Assembly (NCBI GenBank): GCA_964633115.1
Contig: CAZWEO010000012.1
Coordinates: 7,005 to 71,004, forward strand
Source of the DNA: B30-G6 sp964633115
Lineage (GTDB): Bacteria; Desulfobacterota; Desulfobacteria; Desulfobacterales; B30-G6
DNA: 64,000 nucleotides
Direction: 5' to 3'
Both the position numbers and the translations under genes were made by a program. Position 1 is the stretch's first letter. Each line of letters begins with the position of its first letter. Below the pieces are notes generated by a model, which worked only from the letters and a program-made list of their open reading frames with translations, did no database searches and was not told where the DNA came from. This document shows positions 17,486 to 27,410 of this stretch, piece after piece.

Positions 17486-18448
17486 GTGATAAACGTTTAT
17501 CAGGAAGTATTGGATGCGGAGGCACGCATCCGGCCGCATATCCGCCTTACTTATTTAGAATATTCCCCTTATTTAAGCCACCAGGTGGGCGGCCAGGTAT
17601 ATCTGAAGCTTGAGTGTTTGCAATACACCGGTTCGTTTAAATACCGCGGGGCGCTAAATAAATATCTCTCACTTTCTGAAAAACAACGCCAAGCACCTGT
17701 GATTACGGCTTCCTCTGGCAATCATGGCACAGCACTGGCGGCCATTTTACACAAATATGGCGGCCAGGGGTGTGTATTTCTGCCACAAAATGCATCCTCA
17801 GCCAAAATAGAACAGTTGCGGCAATATGAGATAGATCTCGAACTCCACGGTTCCGATTGCATTGAAAGCGAAACCCTGGCGCTCCAAACCGCCCGTCAAA
17901 ACAATCAGATTTTTATTTCCCCCTATAACGACCCACAAATCATCGGCGGGCAAGGTACCATTGCCATTGAGTTGCTCGATCAGATGGAATCCATCGACGC
18001 GGTCTTGGTTCCCGTTGGTGGTGGCGGTTTGATATCTGGTATTGCCGGTTATCTAAAAATAATAGATAATCAAATTAGAATCATCGCCTGTCAGCCAGAA
18101 AACTCGGCAGTTATGCATGCTTCCATTCAGGCCGGACAAATTGTGGAGACGGTTTCCAAGCCCACCGTGGCCGATGGTACGGCTGGTGGAATCGATCCCC
18201 AGGCGATTACCTTTGAGATCTGCCAGCAAGTGGTAGATGATTATATACTCGTAAGCGAGACAGAACTCAAATCGGCCATACACGATATGGTCATCCACCA
18301 TCAATTGCTGATCGAGGGTGCCGCAGCGCTACCTGTGGCAGCGCTGTTAAAGCACAAAGATCAATTCAAAGATCAATCCATTGCTTTAATTATCAGCGGT
18401 AAAAAGATCACCCCGGCACTACTCAAGGAGATATTGCATGACATTTGA
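17486..18448 (+). CDS. PLP-dependent threonine/serine dehydratase family enzyme
   Basis: 320 residues. The PLP-lysine lies in YTGSFKYRGA (fold type II), the substrate loop is ASSGNHGTALA, and the phosphate-binding glycine loop is PVGGGGLISGIAG. Length matches catabolic threonine dehydratases and serine racemases without a regulatory ACT domain. It would deaminate or racemise a hydroxy-amino acid. The start is a GTG. Its 3' end overlaps the following aminotransferase gene by 11 bases, so the two are co-translated. Confidence 0.85.
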   Translation: MINVYQEVLDAEARIRPHIRLTYLEYSPYLSHQVGGQVYLKLECLQYTGSFKYRGALNKYLSLSEKQRQAPVITASSGNHGTALAAILHKYGGQGCVFLPQNASSAKIEQLRQYEIDLELHGSDCIESETLALQTARQNNQIFISPYNDPQIIGGQGTIAIELLDQMESIDAVLVPVGGGGLISGIAGYLKIIDNQIRIIACQPENSAVMHASIQAGQIVETVSKPTVADGTAGGIDPQAITFEICQQVVDDYILVSETELKSAIHDMVIHHQLLIEGAAALPVAALLKHKDQFKDQSIALIISGKKITPALLKEILHDI

Positions 18449-19547
18449 AACCTTTGAATTGGAAAGAATCCAATCGCTTTATGAGAACACGGTTCAATAT
18501 AATCTAACCGAAAGCGGTATCCATCCCTATACCACTCAAGAATTTCTTAATAAGGCTGAAATTGATACCATGTTGAACCTTCGTCTGGGCTATGGTCAAA
18601 CCAACGGCGCCATCGAGCTGAGAGAGGCCATTGGCCAGTACTATCCATCCGCCGGTATTGATAACATCCTGGCAACCAATGGATCAGCCGAAGCTAATTT
18701 TACCTTTGCAAGTAGCAATATTAGGCCGGGTGATGAAATTGTGGTAATGCTGCCCAATTATATGCAAATATGGGGGATCGCACGCAATCTGGGCGCCATT
18801 GTCAAACCGTTTTATCTCAAAGAGGATCTCAACTGGGCACCCGACCTGGATGAACTGAAGCAGTTGGTTTCGCCCCAAACCAAGCTGATTTGTTTGTGCA
18901 ATCCCAATAATCCCACAGGCGCCATTCTAGATGCCAATGCCATGGATGCCATTGTTGAAATCGCCAAATCATCCCATGCCCTGCTGCATGTGGATGAAAT
19001 TTATCGTGGGGCTGAGTTGGATGGTGAAGAAACCCCGACATTTTACGGACTTTACGACAAAGTTATTATTTCCATGAGTTTGTCAAAATCATACTCACTA
19101 CCTGGTCTTCGCTTGGGCTGGCTGGTGGGCCCGGAGGCCCTCATCCAAGAAGCCTGGGCCTATCATGATTACACCTCCATCGCTCCTACTATCATCAGCC
19201 AATATATCGCCACGCAGGTGATGCAGCCGCAACGACGAAAAATAGTTTTGTCACGTGGACGGCGTATGTTAAAAGATAATTTGGTCGCCTTTCAACAGTG
19301 GGTTGATAGCCATGTGGGCTTGTTTAAATTTATACCTCCTCGTGCCGGTGGTATGGCGTTTTTACGTTACAGTCTGGATATTAACTCCAGCGCCTTGTCT
19401 GATATGCTTCGAACCCAAAAAAGTGTGTTCATCATTGCGGGTGACTGTTTTGGCATGGATCATTACCTGCGTATCGGCATCGGTGGCGAAAAGAAACACC
19501 TACTGTCCGGATTAAAATTGATTGACGAGATGTTGGACGAGCTATAA
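18438..19547 (+). CDS. Class I/II PLP-dependent aminotransferase
   Basis: 369 residues. The segment from LCNPNNPTG to LLHVDEIYRG supplies the conserved Asn and Asp, and SMSLSKSYSLPGLRLGWLVG contains the Schiff-base lysine and the following Arg-phosphate contact. A final FIIAGDCFGMDHYLRIGIG includes the substrate-carboxylate Arg. Fold type I; the amino donor cannot be assigned. It overlaps the upstream dehydratase and is followed after about 70 bases by an esterase, suggesting a small amino-acid-processing operon. Confidence 0.87.
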   Translation: MTFETFELERIQSLYENTVQYNLTESGIHPYTTQEFLNKAEIDTMLNLRLGYGQTNGAIELREAIGQYYPSAGIDNILATNGSAEANFTFASSNIRPGDEIVVMLPNYMQIWGIARNLGAIVKPFYLKEDLNWAPDLDELKQLVSPQTKLICLCNPNNPTGAILDANAMDAIVEIAKSSHALLHVDEIYRGAELDGEETPTFYGLYDKVIISMSLSKSYSLPGLRLGWLVGPEALIQEAWAYHDYTSIAPTIISQYIATQVMQPQRRKIVLSRGRRMLKDNLVAFQQWVDSHVGLFKFIPPRAGGMAFLRYSLDINSSALSDMLRTQKSVFIIAGDCFGMDHYLRIGIGGEKKHLLSGLKLIDEMLDEL

Positions 19548-19617
19548 GCATTATACGTTCAGCCGCTAATGGTTTATGACAACCAATACCCACCAACTCT
19601 CAAAAGGAAAAATCGGC

Positions 19618-20241
19618 ATGTTGCAGATTATTTGTCACGGTGACAGTTTGACTGAGGGTGCAGATGTGGATGCTCTCTTGCGCTGGCCTTCTTTGCTTCA
19701 AGCCGCTTTAGATGTTAAGGTAATTAACACCGGTATCGGCGGGGACAGTACCGCCGGCATGCTCAGCCGATTTCCCACCGATGTTGTCAAGCATAAACCC
19801 CGTGCAGTTATCCTCCTGGGCGGCACCAATGATTTTTGGTGGGACCTATCCCTCAAAACATCGATTTCAAATCTGTATACCATGGCCTATCAGGCCCAGT
19901 ACTACGGCATTGTGCCCCTATTCGGCCTAGCGCTACCTTTCGATGTCACCCAAGCCCAAAAACAAGATGAAAACGCACCTGGAGCGGGATATGAAAAATT
20001 GTTTGAAAAAATACAGCAATTAAATACGCGTTTAAAAGCTTTGGCTCAAGTAGACCAAATAACCGTTATCAACTTTCATGATTTGTTTTTAACTGATGGT
20101 AGAAACGTCCGAACCGATTGCTATCTCGAAGACGGGGTGCATCCCAATGTCAATGGTCATCAGCTTATGGCAGATTTAGCAGTCTCGATTATAAAATCAT
20201 CGGGCACACTAGATCCTGATCCAGAAGAGATTTCTACGTAA
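19618..20241 (+). CDS. GDSL/SGNH-family esterase
   Basis: About 207 residues. Block I is CHGDSLTEG (catalytic Ser), block II has the Gly of GGDSTAGML, block III is LLGGTNDFWW (Asn), and block V is LEDGVHPNVNGH (Asp-x-x-His). It resembles TesA-like arylesterases/lysophospholipases but lacks a clear signal peptide, so a cytoplasmic location is likely. ATG at 19618 is preferred to one at 19576 because AAAAGGA precedes it and the protein then begins just before block I. Confidence 0.82.
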   Translation: MLQIICHGDSLTEGADVDALLRWPSLLQAALDVKVINTGIGGDSTAGMLSRFPTDVVKHKPRAVILLGGTNDFWWDLSLKTSISNLYTMAYQAQYYGIVPLFGLALPFDVTQAQKQDENAPGAGYEKLFEKIQQLNTRLKALAQVDQITVINFHDLFLTDGRNVRTDCYLEDGVHPNVNGHQLMADLAVSIIKSSGTLDPDPEEIST

Positions 20242-20267
20242 ACACAACTGCTTAAGGAAAGTTAACC

Positions 20268-21665
20268 ATGACCAAGCCCCAAGGCGATACCCTTACCCCA
20301 AATCAAATTAAAAATGTTTTAGCCGTTGATAATGATGCCATTATGCTAAAATTTCTTTCACGAATCCTCGAAAAAGCTGGCTTACATGTGGAAACAGCCT
20401 CCGATGGGGTTTCAGCCATCGACATTCTGGAATCGTACACACCTGATCTGTTTTTTATCGATCTGGTGATGCCCAATATCGATGGTCGCTCTCTGTGCCG
20501 CATTATCCGCAGCCAGGAAGCATTCAAAACAACGCCTATCGTAATCATTTCCGCAATTGCCGCCGAGGAGTCCATCGACACGGCTTCCTTGGGGGCCAAT
20601 GTCTGCATCGCCAAGGTGGCCTTCGCCGATATGGAAGCCATTATCACAAAATTTTTAGACGACCCCAGTTTGCTTTGGGAGCCATCACTGGGCAATCGCG
20701 TTTTAGGCGCGGATGCGTTGGCACCCCGCAGTATAACCAATGAACTCCTGACCATTAACCGGCACTTTCGCATCATGCTGGATAGCATTTCAAATGGCAT
20801 CATCGAATTGGATCAAAACAAGCGCATCATTTATACCAACCCAGCGGCTTTGAGTTTTTTCGCAATGACGGCTGAAGCCATGCTAGGCAAAAACATTTCC
20901 CAACTTTTTCCTGTGACCGGCGATGATCCAATGCATACGATGATCAATCCACCTGATCCCCATAAAAGATCGGACCAGCAATCCTATCAAATGACTATTG
21001 AAGAACGGATTCTCAATATAAGCGTGGTCGCCTCTGGCGCCAGTCGCGAAACCCAGGTGATTATCATGGAGGATATCACCCAAGGTGAAACCTCAAAACA
21101 AAAACTGATTGAAGCCAACAACCAGCTCGAGATTCTAGCCCGGATTGACGGTCTCACGAGTGTTTCCAATCGGCGCCACTTTGACGATCTCCTCCCCCAA
21201 GAATGGGGGCGAATGCGGCGTGAAAAAGGAGAACTGGCCCTGCTCATCTGCGATGTTGATTATTTTAAACCCTACAACGATACCTATGGCCATTTGGAGG
21301 GCGACACCTGTCTGCGTCGTATCGCTCAGGCCATCGAAAACAGCCTGCAGCGTCCATCTGATATTGTGGCGCGCTACGGGGGTGATGAATTTGTCATCCT
21401 ACTGCCCAACACCAATCTAGACGGCGCCCTGCATTTGGCCACTGAGATTCATGCCCAGGTGGGTCAACTAAAAATAAAGCATAAACAATCACCCATTGCC
21501 GATTGGGTGACGGTGACCATTGGTGCCTGCAGCGGTTTCCCAGATGAATCCCTACCGGAATACAAATTTACCTGGTTGGCCGATAAGGCCCTTTATGAGG
21601 CCAAATTAAAGGGGCGTAATTGCGCCGAAGGCAAAGCATGGCCCAGCTCTGGGATGGTGGCTTAA
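20268..21665 (+). CDS. Response regulator diguanylate cyclase (REC-PAS-GGDEF)
   Basis: 465 residues. The receiver domain (about 15-140) has DLFFIDLVMPNIDG with the phospho-Asp; a PAS domain follows (about 165-270, ISNGIIELDQNKRIIYTNPAALSFF); the C-terminal GGDEF domain (about 300-460) has ARYGGDEFVILLP, an intact active site, with RIDGLTSVSNRRHFD at its start. It should make cyclic di-GMP when phosphorylated. AAGGAAAG precedes ATG by eight bases. It follows the esterase by 26 bases. No cognate kinase is adjacent; the hybrid kinase 415 bases downstream is a possible partner only by proximity. Confidence 0.9.
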   Translation: MTKPQGDTLTPNQIKNVLAVDNDAIMLKFLSRILEKAGLHVETASDGVSAIDILESYTPDLFFIDLVMPNIDGRSLCRIIRSQEAFKTTPIVIISAIAAEESIDTASLGANVCIAKVAFADMEAIITKFLDDPSLLWEPSLGNRVLGADALAPRSITNELLTINRHFRIMLDSISNGIIELDQNKRIIYTNPAALSFFAMTAEAMLGKNISQLFPVTGDDPMHTMINPPDPHKRSDQQSYQMTIEERILNISVVASGASRETQVIIMEDITQGETSKQKLIEANNQLEILARIDGLTSVSNRRHFDDLLPQEWGRMRREKGELALLICDVDYFKPYNDTYGHLEGDTCLRRIAQAIENSLQRPSDIVARYGGDEFVILLPNTNLDGALHLATEIHAQVGQLKIKHKQSPIADWVTVTIGACSGFPDESLPEYKFTWLADKALYEAKLKGRNCAEGKAWPSSGMVA

Positions 21666-22080
21666 ACGATTAGAATAGCTGTCATCGGAAAACGTCTGAT
21701 ATTCGCTCTATGCAGTCGTTAAATTTTCCAGAAAAGTTAGTCCATTACCATTTTCGAAATCCACTTTGTTACACTGTGGGATAGCAAACCCCGACCTCAC
21801 TTTTCAGGAGCCGATATCCCCTAATATCAGGAGCAGTCCATACCATCCCAATAAAAACCGGCATCATTTTAGCTGCGATCCAATAATGCCAAAATCATAC
21901 CCCGCTTGACAGGTTATGATCGAATCCTAATTATAATTTAAGTATTTCATTTGTTTTTCCGATAATGATCGTAGAGTCTGCATATCCTGATTTGCGTTTT
22001 TCCTGTCTGACATCCTTGCAGCATTGGCAATTGAAATTTCTATCTGGATCGATAGCTAAATCACCATAACAAGGAAGCCC
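21666..22080. other. Intergenic stretch before the hybrid kinase gene
   Basis: No gene is seen. TTGACA at about 21906 is followed by AT-rich sequence with TATAAT-like bases at a spacing of 17-20, a possible promoter for the kinase. The remainder shows no repeat or RNA structure that I recognise. Confidence 0.3.
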
Positions 22081-24519
22081 ATGACCCGTAAGAAGAATGT
22101 TTCATTTATTCATGTTTTTTTCATCATTCTGATTCTGGTGACTACCGTATCCATTGCCATTATTGGTTATCTATGGGTTTCCTCCGAATATGCCCGCTTC
22201 CAAGAAAAATCCATGCAAATGCGTTCAAATTTTATTGCTGAACGCAAAGCCGTGATTCAAATCGAGGTGGAAAGTGCTGTTGACTTTATTGAATATAAGA
22301 TCTCACAAACAGAGGAGCGGCTTAAAAACGATATCAAAGAACGCACCTATGAAGCCCATGCCATTGCTTCCAATATCTATTCACAATTTCAGGGACAAAT
22401 AAGCCGGGTTGAGATTGAACACTTAATCAAAGAAGCTTTGCGGCCCATTCGGTTTAATAATGGCCGCGGTTACTACTTTGCCGTATCCATGGACGGTGTC
22501 GAACAGCTATATCCAATCCGTCCGGAATTCGAGGGTGCCAATCTACTGGATCTAAAAGATAGTAAAGGTCGTTTTGTCATTCGTGATGAAATCGCCATCA
22601 TCAAAGATTCGGGTGAGGGATTTATCACCGACCACTGGCCCAAGCCTGATGAAGACCCAAATATTGCCTATGCCAAGATTTCATTTGTCAAATATTTTAA
22701 ACCTTTGGACTGGTATTTCGGCTCCGGTGAATACCTAGACGATGTCACAAAAGAGATTCAGAAGGAAGTTTTGGATCGTGTGTCTAAAATTCGCTTTGGC
22801 AAGGGAGGTTATATCTTTGCCGGTCAGTTCGATGGTATCAGCCTGATGGGGCCGGCGGTCGGTAAAAATATGATCGAGATTACTGATGCCGAAGGTGTAA
22901 AAATCGTCAAATCCCTGATTGAAGCAGCCCAAAACGGGGGCGATTTTGTACGCTATGTATTGCCCCGATTCGAAGGTTTACGGCCTGCCCCTAAAATCAG
23001 CTATGCACGAGAAATCAAACAATGGCAATGGTATGTGGGCGCGGGTCTTTATGTCGATGAGATCGATCAGGTCATTGCCGAAAACAAAAATGCCTTAAAA
23101 GAAAATGTCCGCAATCAAATTATTAAAATCATAATAACTTTGGTGGGACTGGTGGTGGTTGCGATCGTGATCGCCCGTATTGTTGCCAAACAAGCCCGGC
23201 AAAGCTTATCGGCTTTCAGTCAGTTTTTTGAGAAAGCTGCCAAGGAAGCAGCTATCATCGATCCGCAAGACCTGAGATTTTCCGAATTTTCTAATTTAGC
23301 CATTTCCGCCAATCGTATGATTGATGAGCGACGCGCCATGGAGGCCGAACTGCGAGAAAGCCGGGAACGCTATCGTGTGTTGGTGGAGCTTTCTCCTGAT
23401 GCTGTTGTGGTCCAGCGGGAGAAAAAAATAATCTATATCAATCAGGCCGGTGTTGACATGTTGGGTGCCACCCGAAATGATGAATTAATCGCTCGCAATA
23501 TCTTTGATTTCATTCATCCCGATCATCATGACATCGTCAAACAACGGATTGAAACAATCCTGACAGAAAAGAAACCACTAGCCCGTCTAGAAATAAAATA
23601 CCGCCGATTGGACGGTCGAATCATCCATGTTGCTGCCGCCGGTACATTCATCCAGTATAACGGCAAACCAGCTACATTAGCTGTTATCAGCGATATCACG
23701 GCGATCAAAAACGCCGAATCAGAAAAACGAAAACTGGAATCTGAGCTGCATCAAGCCCAGAAAATGGAATCTATCGGTACGCTTGCAGGCGGTATTGCCC
23801 ATGACTTCAATAATTTGTTGATGGGCATTCAGGGCCGGACGTCTTTGATCATGACCGAACTGGACACCTATCATCACCACAAAGAGCATCTCCGGGAAAT
23901 TGAAAAATATGTCAAAAGCGCCACTGAATTAACCCGTCAACTTTTGGGATTCGCCCGTGGTGGCAAATATGAAGTCAAGCCGGTTGATTTAAATGATCTG
24001 ATCGTTAAGTCTTCAGAAATGTTTGGACGGACCCGTAAAGAAATCAGCATATATCGAAAAAACCAACCAGAAATTTGGATCGTGGAAGCGGATCGATCCC
24101 AAATTGAACAGGTTCTTTTGAATCTGTATGTAAATGCGTGGCAAGCCATGACCGGTGGTGGTGAAATCAGCATTGAGACTGAAAATATGGTTCTAGACAA
24201 TGTTTTTGTGACGCCATATAGCGTACCGGCTGGGAATTATGTAAAAATTTCGGTAAGCGATACCGGTATGGGAATTTCTCCTGACATCCATGAACGTATT
24301 TTCGATCCCTTTTTCACCACCAAACAACATGGCCGTGGCACAGGTTTGGGCTTAGCGTCTGCTTATGTATCATTAAGAATCATGATGGCATCATCACCGT
24401 CTCCAGTGAAGTCGGTCATGGAGCCACTTTCACTTTTTATCTACCGGCTTCCCAAAAACCACTTTCAACACAAGATCATTCAATCGAAGGCCCCCTCAAA
24501 GGAACTGGTACGATATTGA
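22081..24519 (+). CDS. Cache-PAS sensor histidine kinase, first part of a frameshifted hybrid kinase
   Basis: 812 residues as read. A transmembrane helix (about 10-32) is followed by a double Cache sensor domain (RGYYFAVSMDGVEQLYP and KGGYIFAGQFDG), a second helix at about 345-365, a PAS domain (about 430-545), the HisKA motif AGGIAHDFNNLL with His574, and an HATPase domain ending GRGTGLGLASAY. The text then becomes nonsense because one G is missing near 24367 (GGT read as GT); restoring it gives GIIKNHDGIITVSSEVGHGA and runs straight into the receiver at 24516. The intact protein would be 930 residues. AAGGAAG precedes ATG. Confidence 0.85.
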   Translation: MTRKKNVSFIHVFFIILILVTTVSIAIIGYLWVSSEYARFQEKSMQMRSNFIAERKAVIQIEVESAVDFIEYKISQTEERLKNDIKERTYEAHAIASNIYSQFQGQISRVEIEHLIKEALRPIRFNNGRGYYFAVSMDGVEQLYPIRPEFEGANLLDLKDSKGRFVIRDEIAIIKDSGEGFITDHWPKPDEDPNIAYAKISFVKYFKPLDWYFGSGEYLDDVTKEIQKEVLDRVSKIRFGKGGYIFAGQFDGISLMGPAVGKNMIEITDAEGVKIVKSLIEAAQNGGDFVRYVLPRFEGLRPAPKISYAREIKQWQWYVGAGLYVDEIDQVIAENKNALKENVRNQIIKIIITLVGLVVVAIVIARIVAKQARQSLSAFSQFFEKAAKEAAIIDPQDLRFSEFSNLAISANRMIDERRAMEAELRESRERYRVLVELSPDAVVVQREKKIIYINQAGVDMLGATRNDELIARNIFDFIHPDHHDIVKQRIETILTEKKPLARLEIKYRRLDGRIIHVAAAGTFIQYNGKPATLAVISDITAIKNAESEKRKLESELHQAQKMESIGTLAGGIAHDFNNLLMGIQGRTSLIMTELDTYHHHKEHLREIEKYVKSATELTRQLLGFARGGKYEVKPVDLNDLIVKSSEMFGRTRKEISIYRKNQPEIWIVEADRSQIEQVLLNLYVNAWQAMTGGGEISIETENMVLDNVFVTPYSVPAGNYVKISVSDTGMGISPDIHERIFDPFFTTKQHGRGTGLGLASAYVSLRIMMASSPSPVKSVMEPLSLFIYRLPKNHFQHKIIQSKAPSKELVRY

Positions 24520-24872
24520 TGATTGATGATGAAAAAATGATCTTGGATGTGGGTGTCCAAATGCTTAGTGGTCTTGGCTATACCGTGCTCACTGCTGATG
24601 ATGGCCAAAAGGGTCTTGATATTTATGCCCAAAACCAATCCGATATCGACCTTGTTATTCTTGATTTGATCATGCCCAAATTTAGCGGCGACGATGTTTT
24701 TGATCAGCTCAAAGCCATCGATTCCGATGCCAAAGTACTGCTCTCCAGCGGCTACAGCATGGATGGCCATGCCAAAAAAATCATGCAGCGCGGTTGTGAT
24801 GGCTTCATCCAAAAACCCTTCACCATGAGTGAAATTTCTCACAAAATAGCCGAAATATTAAGCCAAACGTAA
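24516..24872 (+). CDS. Receiver domain, C-terminal part of the frameshifted hybrid kinase
   Basis: 118 residues from the first Met: MIDDEKMILDVG (acidic pair), VILDLIMPKFSG (phospho-Asp), LLSSGYS and the KPF lysine. In the frame that continues the upstream kinase after adding one base, this is the REC domain of a hybrid histidine kinase. As it stands it might be made alone by translational reinitiation (it overlaps the kinase stop by four bases). It closely resembles the orphan REC fragment at 4127-4375. Confidence 0.8.
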   Translation: MMIDDEKMILDVGVQMLSGLGYTVLTADDGQKGLDIYAQNQSDIDLVILDLIMPKFSGDDVFDQLKAIDSDAKVLLSSGYSMDGHAKKIMQRGCDGFIQKPFTMSEISHKIAEILSQT

Positions 24873-24938
24873 GTGTTGGCACTTAATTTCTAAAGCTTTT
24901 CCATTATCTTCCCCGCTTGACAAGCTTTCCAAGCGTTC

Positions 24939-27272
24939 CTAGTTCCAGAATTGCTGCAAAATATTTGCAACATCGCTCGGATCGCGTACCGACGGTGGAT
25001 TCCAATCGGCGGGAAACATATCCTGGTAACGCGGTAGTGCAAAGCGACTGTCAATAAGCAAAACCACCCCGCGGTCGTTTTCAGAACGAATTACCCGGCC
25101 CGATGCCTGGAGTACCTTGTTGAACCCAGGAAAGATATAGGCAAATTCATAGCCGGCCTCGTATTGCTCGGCAAAATAGGCATTGATAAGCTCACGCTCT
25201 AAACTGGGTGGTGGCATGCCCACGCCTACGATCACCGCGCCGGTGAGGCGATCGCCCACCAAATCGATGCCTTCACCGAAAACACCGCCCATGACGGCAA
25301 AGCCCACCAGAGTCGATCTATTATCTTGTTGAAATCTCTCCAGAAATTTTTCCCGTTTGGTTTCCGATAATCCCGGCTGCTGTACGAGGATTTCGATGTG
25401 GGCGTACTGGTGCTGAAACGATTCCAGCACCATGGCCATGTAGGCGTAGGAAGGAAAAAAAATTAGATAATTACCGACCTTTTGGCTCACCACGGCACAG
25501 ATTAAATCAGCCACGCGCCGCCGGGTGTTGCGACGATTTCTAAAAAAAGTAGACACCCTCGAAACTAAAATACATAAATTCTCATGGGGAAATGGCGTGG
25601 TCAGAACCAAATCGGAAGAAGCTTCACCACACCCAAACATTTTTCGGAAATAATCAATTGGCGTCAGTGTAGCAGAAAAAAATATTGTGGCCCGACCGCG
25701 ATCAAGGACCTTGCTCAATGGGCCTGAGGGATCGATACAAAAGAGTTTGATCCGAAAATCTTTTTTAATCTGTTCACAACATACGGCATAAGATGCGTCG
25801 AACAACTCGGCCACCTTCATAAAACGCACCACCTGGAAATAGCATTCGATTAATACTTCTCGAAACGGGGCTTCGCGATTAAGGGCCAACCATTTTTCAC
25901 AAGCTTTAATAAAATCCAAAAAGCTAGTCTGAATTTCATCGGGAAGATCATCCAGCGCGAAGGTCCGCCCTTGATCCTGATTGGATTTTAGTATTTTCAA
26001 AAACTGCGCGTTAACTTTCCCTAAAGTGCGATAAATGTCCGGGAGAGTGTCTTTAAGTAATCGCCTGAGCGCCAAGAAAGATTTCTTATGCGTCTCTGCA
26101 GAATACATCTCCCGAGAACGGTCCACTAGATTGTGGGCCTCATCCACCAGAAATAAATAGCTCTCGCGCAGCCGTGCAAAAAACCGGCGTAAATGCGCTT
26201 GGGGATCGAACACATAGTTGTAGTCGCAGATAATACAATCCGCCAATTCTGCCAACTCCAGAGAAAATTCAAAGGGGCAAATTTGAAATTGGCGTGCGAC
26301 CTGTTCGATAAATTCCCGCTTCCATTGGTCTGTATCATAGGCTTGAGCCAAGGCCGCATCGACGCGATCATAAAAACCCCGGGCATATTCGCAAGCATCC
26401 CGGGTACATTTAGCCTCGGCGTTGAAACAAATTTTTTCTTTTGCAGTCAGAGTCACAACCTTTAGCCGCAAATCCTGAGCGTTCAATATATCGAAAGATT
26501 CCTCAGCCACCTGTTTACCCGTCGACCGTGCCGTTAAATAGAACATACGATCATATTTACCCCGAGCTAAGGTCTGTAATGCCGGCAGGATCGCCGCCAT
26601 GGTCTTGCCGATACCTGTTGGTGCTTGCACCAACAATTGAGCTTTGTCCATAATGGCCTGATAGGCCTCCTCCATCATCTGTGATTGCCCGCGTCGAATG
26701 TCTGCAAAGGGAAATTGCAACGCCGCTATCGACTGGTCCCGCATTTCCTGGAATTGCTGAATTGTTTGCATGCGATCCACCAGGCGTGTGATCAGCTGCA
26801 TAAAAAAACCTTCCAACGCCTGGCGTGTGAACGATCGCCTGATTTCATGAGTCTTGCGGGTGTGCAGTTGCGCATAGCTTAGGCAGGTGTCGACTGTTTC
26901 GAGATGATAGTCTGCGGCTACCATGTAGGCATATATTTTTAATTGAGCCCAATGATGGGGATTCTCCCCTATTTCACCTTGTTCAGGATTACGGGTAATG
27001 GTCTTGATTTCCTCCAGTTCGATGCGGCCATCCTTTCTGCTGATACCGTCAACTCGACCGGACAAATGGATCGTCCAGACCCCCATTTGCATGGAATGTG
27101 AAATTGTAACTTCTGGCTCGTAACCTTGGGGCCGCGACCGTTGGATCATTTGATGAAGAGCGATGGCGGCCGTAGCCCGATCCGGAACAAAAATCCCGCT
27201 CTCCAGATCACCGGATCGCATGAATCGTTCCACCAAATTTCTGACGGATATGTGGATGGTGTGGGAACGCAT
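24939..27272 (-). CDS. Rad3/XPD-like FeS helicase with N-terminal nuclease-like domain
   Basis: 777 residues. Residues 1-170 resemble a PD-(D/E)xK/Dna2-Cas4-type domain (SGRVDGISRK, ELEEIKTITRNP, AQLKIYAYM). The helicase follows: Walker A APTGIGKTMAA (about 222), an FeS-cluster loop with CFNAEAKCTRDACEYARG plus CPFEF, the DEAH box LVDEAHNLVD, and motifs V/VI (GVFGEGIDL, LQASGRVIRSE). It belongs to the DinG/XPD superfamily 2 helicases, 5'-3' DNA unwinding enzymes. It is convergent with the upstream hybrid kinase. Repair or defence roles are both possible; its upstream region is a repeat island rather than a clear promoter. Confidence 0.85.
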   Translation of the reverse strand: MRSHTIHISVRNLVERFMRSGDLESGIFVPDRATAAIALHQMIQRSRPQGYEPEVTISHSMQMGVWTIHLSGRVDGISRKDGRIELEEIKTITRNPEQGEIGENPHHWAQLKIYAYMVAADYHLETVDTCLSYAQLHTRKTHEIRRSFTRQALEGFFMQLITRLVDRMQTIQQFQEMRDQSIAALQFPFADIRRGQSQMMEEAYQAIMDKAQLLVQAPTGIGKTMAAILPALQTLARGKYDRMFYLTARSTGKQVAEESFDILNAQDLRLKVVTLTAKEKICFNAEAKCTRDACEYARGFYDRVDAALAQAYDTDQWKREFIEQVARQFQICPFEFSLELAELADCIICDYNYVFDPQAHLRRFFARLRESYLFLVDEAHNLVDRSREMYSAETHKKSFLALRRLLKDTLPDIYRTLGKVNAQFLKILKSNQDQGRTFALDDLPDEIQTSFLDFIKACEKWLALNREAPFREVLIECYFQVVRFMKVAELFDASYAVCCEQIKKDFRIKLFCIDPSGPLSKVLDRGRATIFFSATLTPIDYFRKMFGCGEASSDLVLTTPFPHENLCILVSRVSTFFRNRRNTRRRVADLICAVVSQKVGNYLIFFPSYAYMAMVLESFQHQYAHIEILVQQPGLSETKREKFLERFQQDNRSTLVGFAVMGGVFGEGIDLVGDRLTGAVIVGVGMPPPSLERELINAYFAEQYEAGYEFAYIFPGFNKVLQASGRVIRSENDRGVVLLIDSRFALPRYQDMFPADWNPPSVRDPSDVANILQQFWN

Positions 27273-27280
27273 TATTAGAT

Positions 27281-27410
27281 AGGGTTCCAGGATTCGAGGA
27301 TTCGAGGGTTCAAGGGTTCAAGGGTTCAAGGAATTCATTTCTAACGATATAATTGCTGCAATCGTGTATAAATTGAACATCGAACATCCAACATCGAACA
27401 TTCAACGATA
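27281..27410. repeat. Degenerate 7-8 bp tandem repeat island
   Basis: From 27281 an eight-base unit (GGATTCGA drifting to GGGTTCAA) repeats about five times, and at about 27375-27408 a seven-base unit (GAACATC and variants) repeats about five times. Both lie directly upstream of the helicase gene start. Confidence 0.8.
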
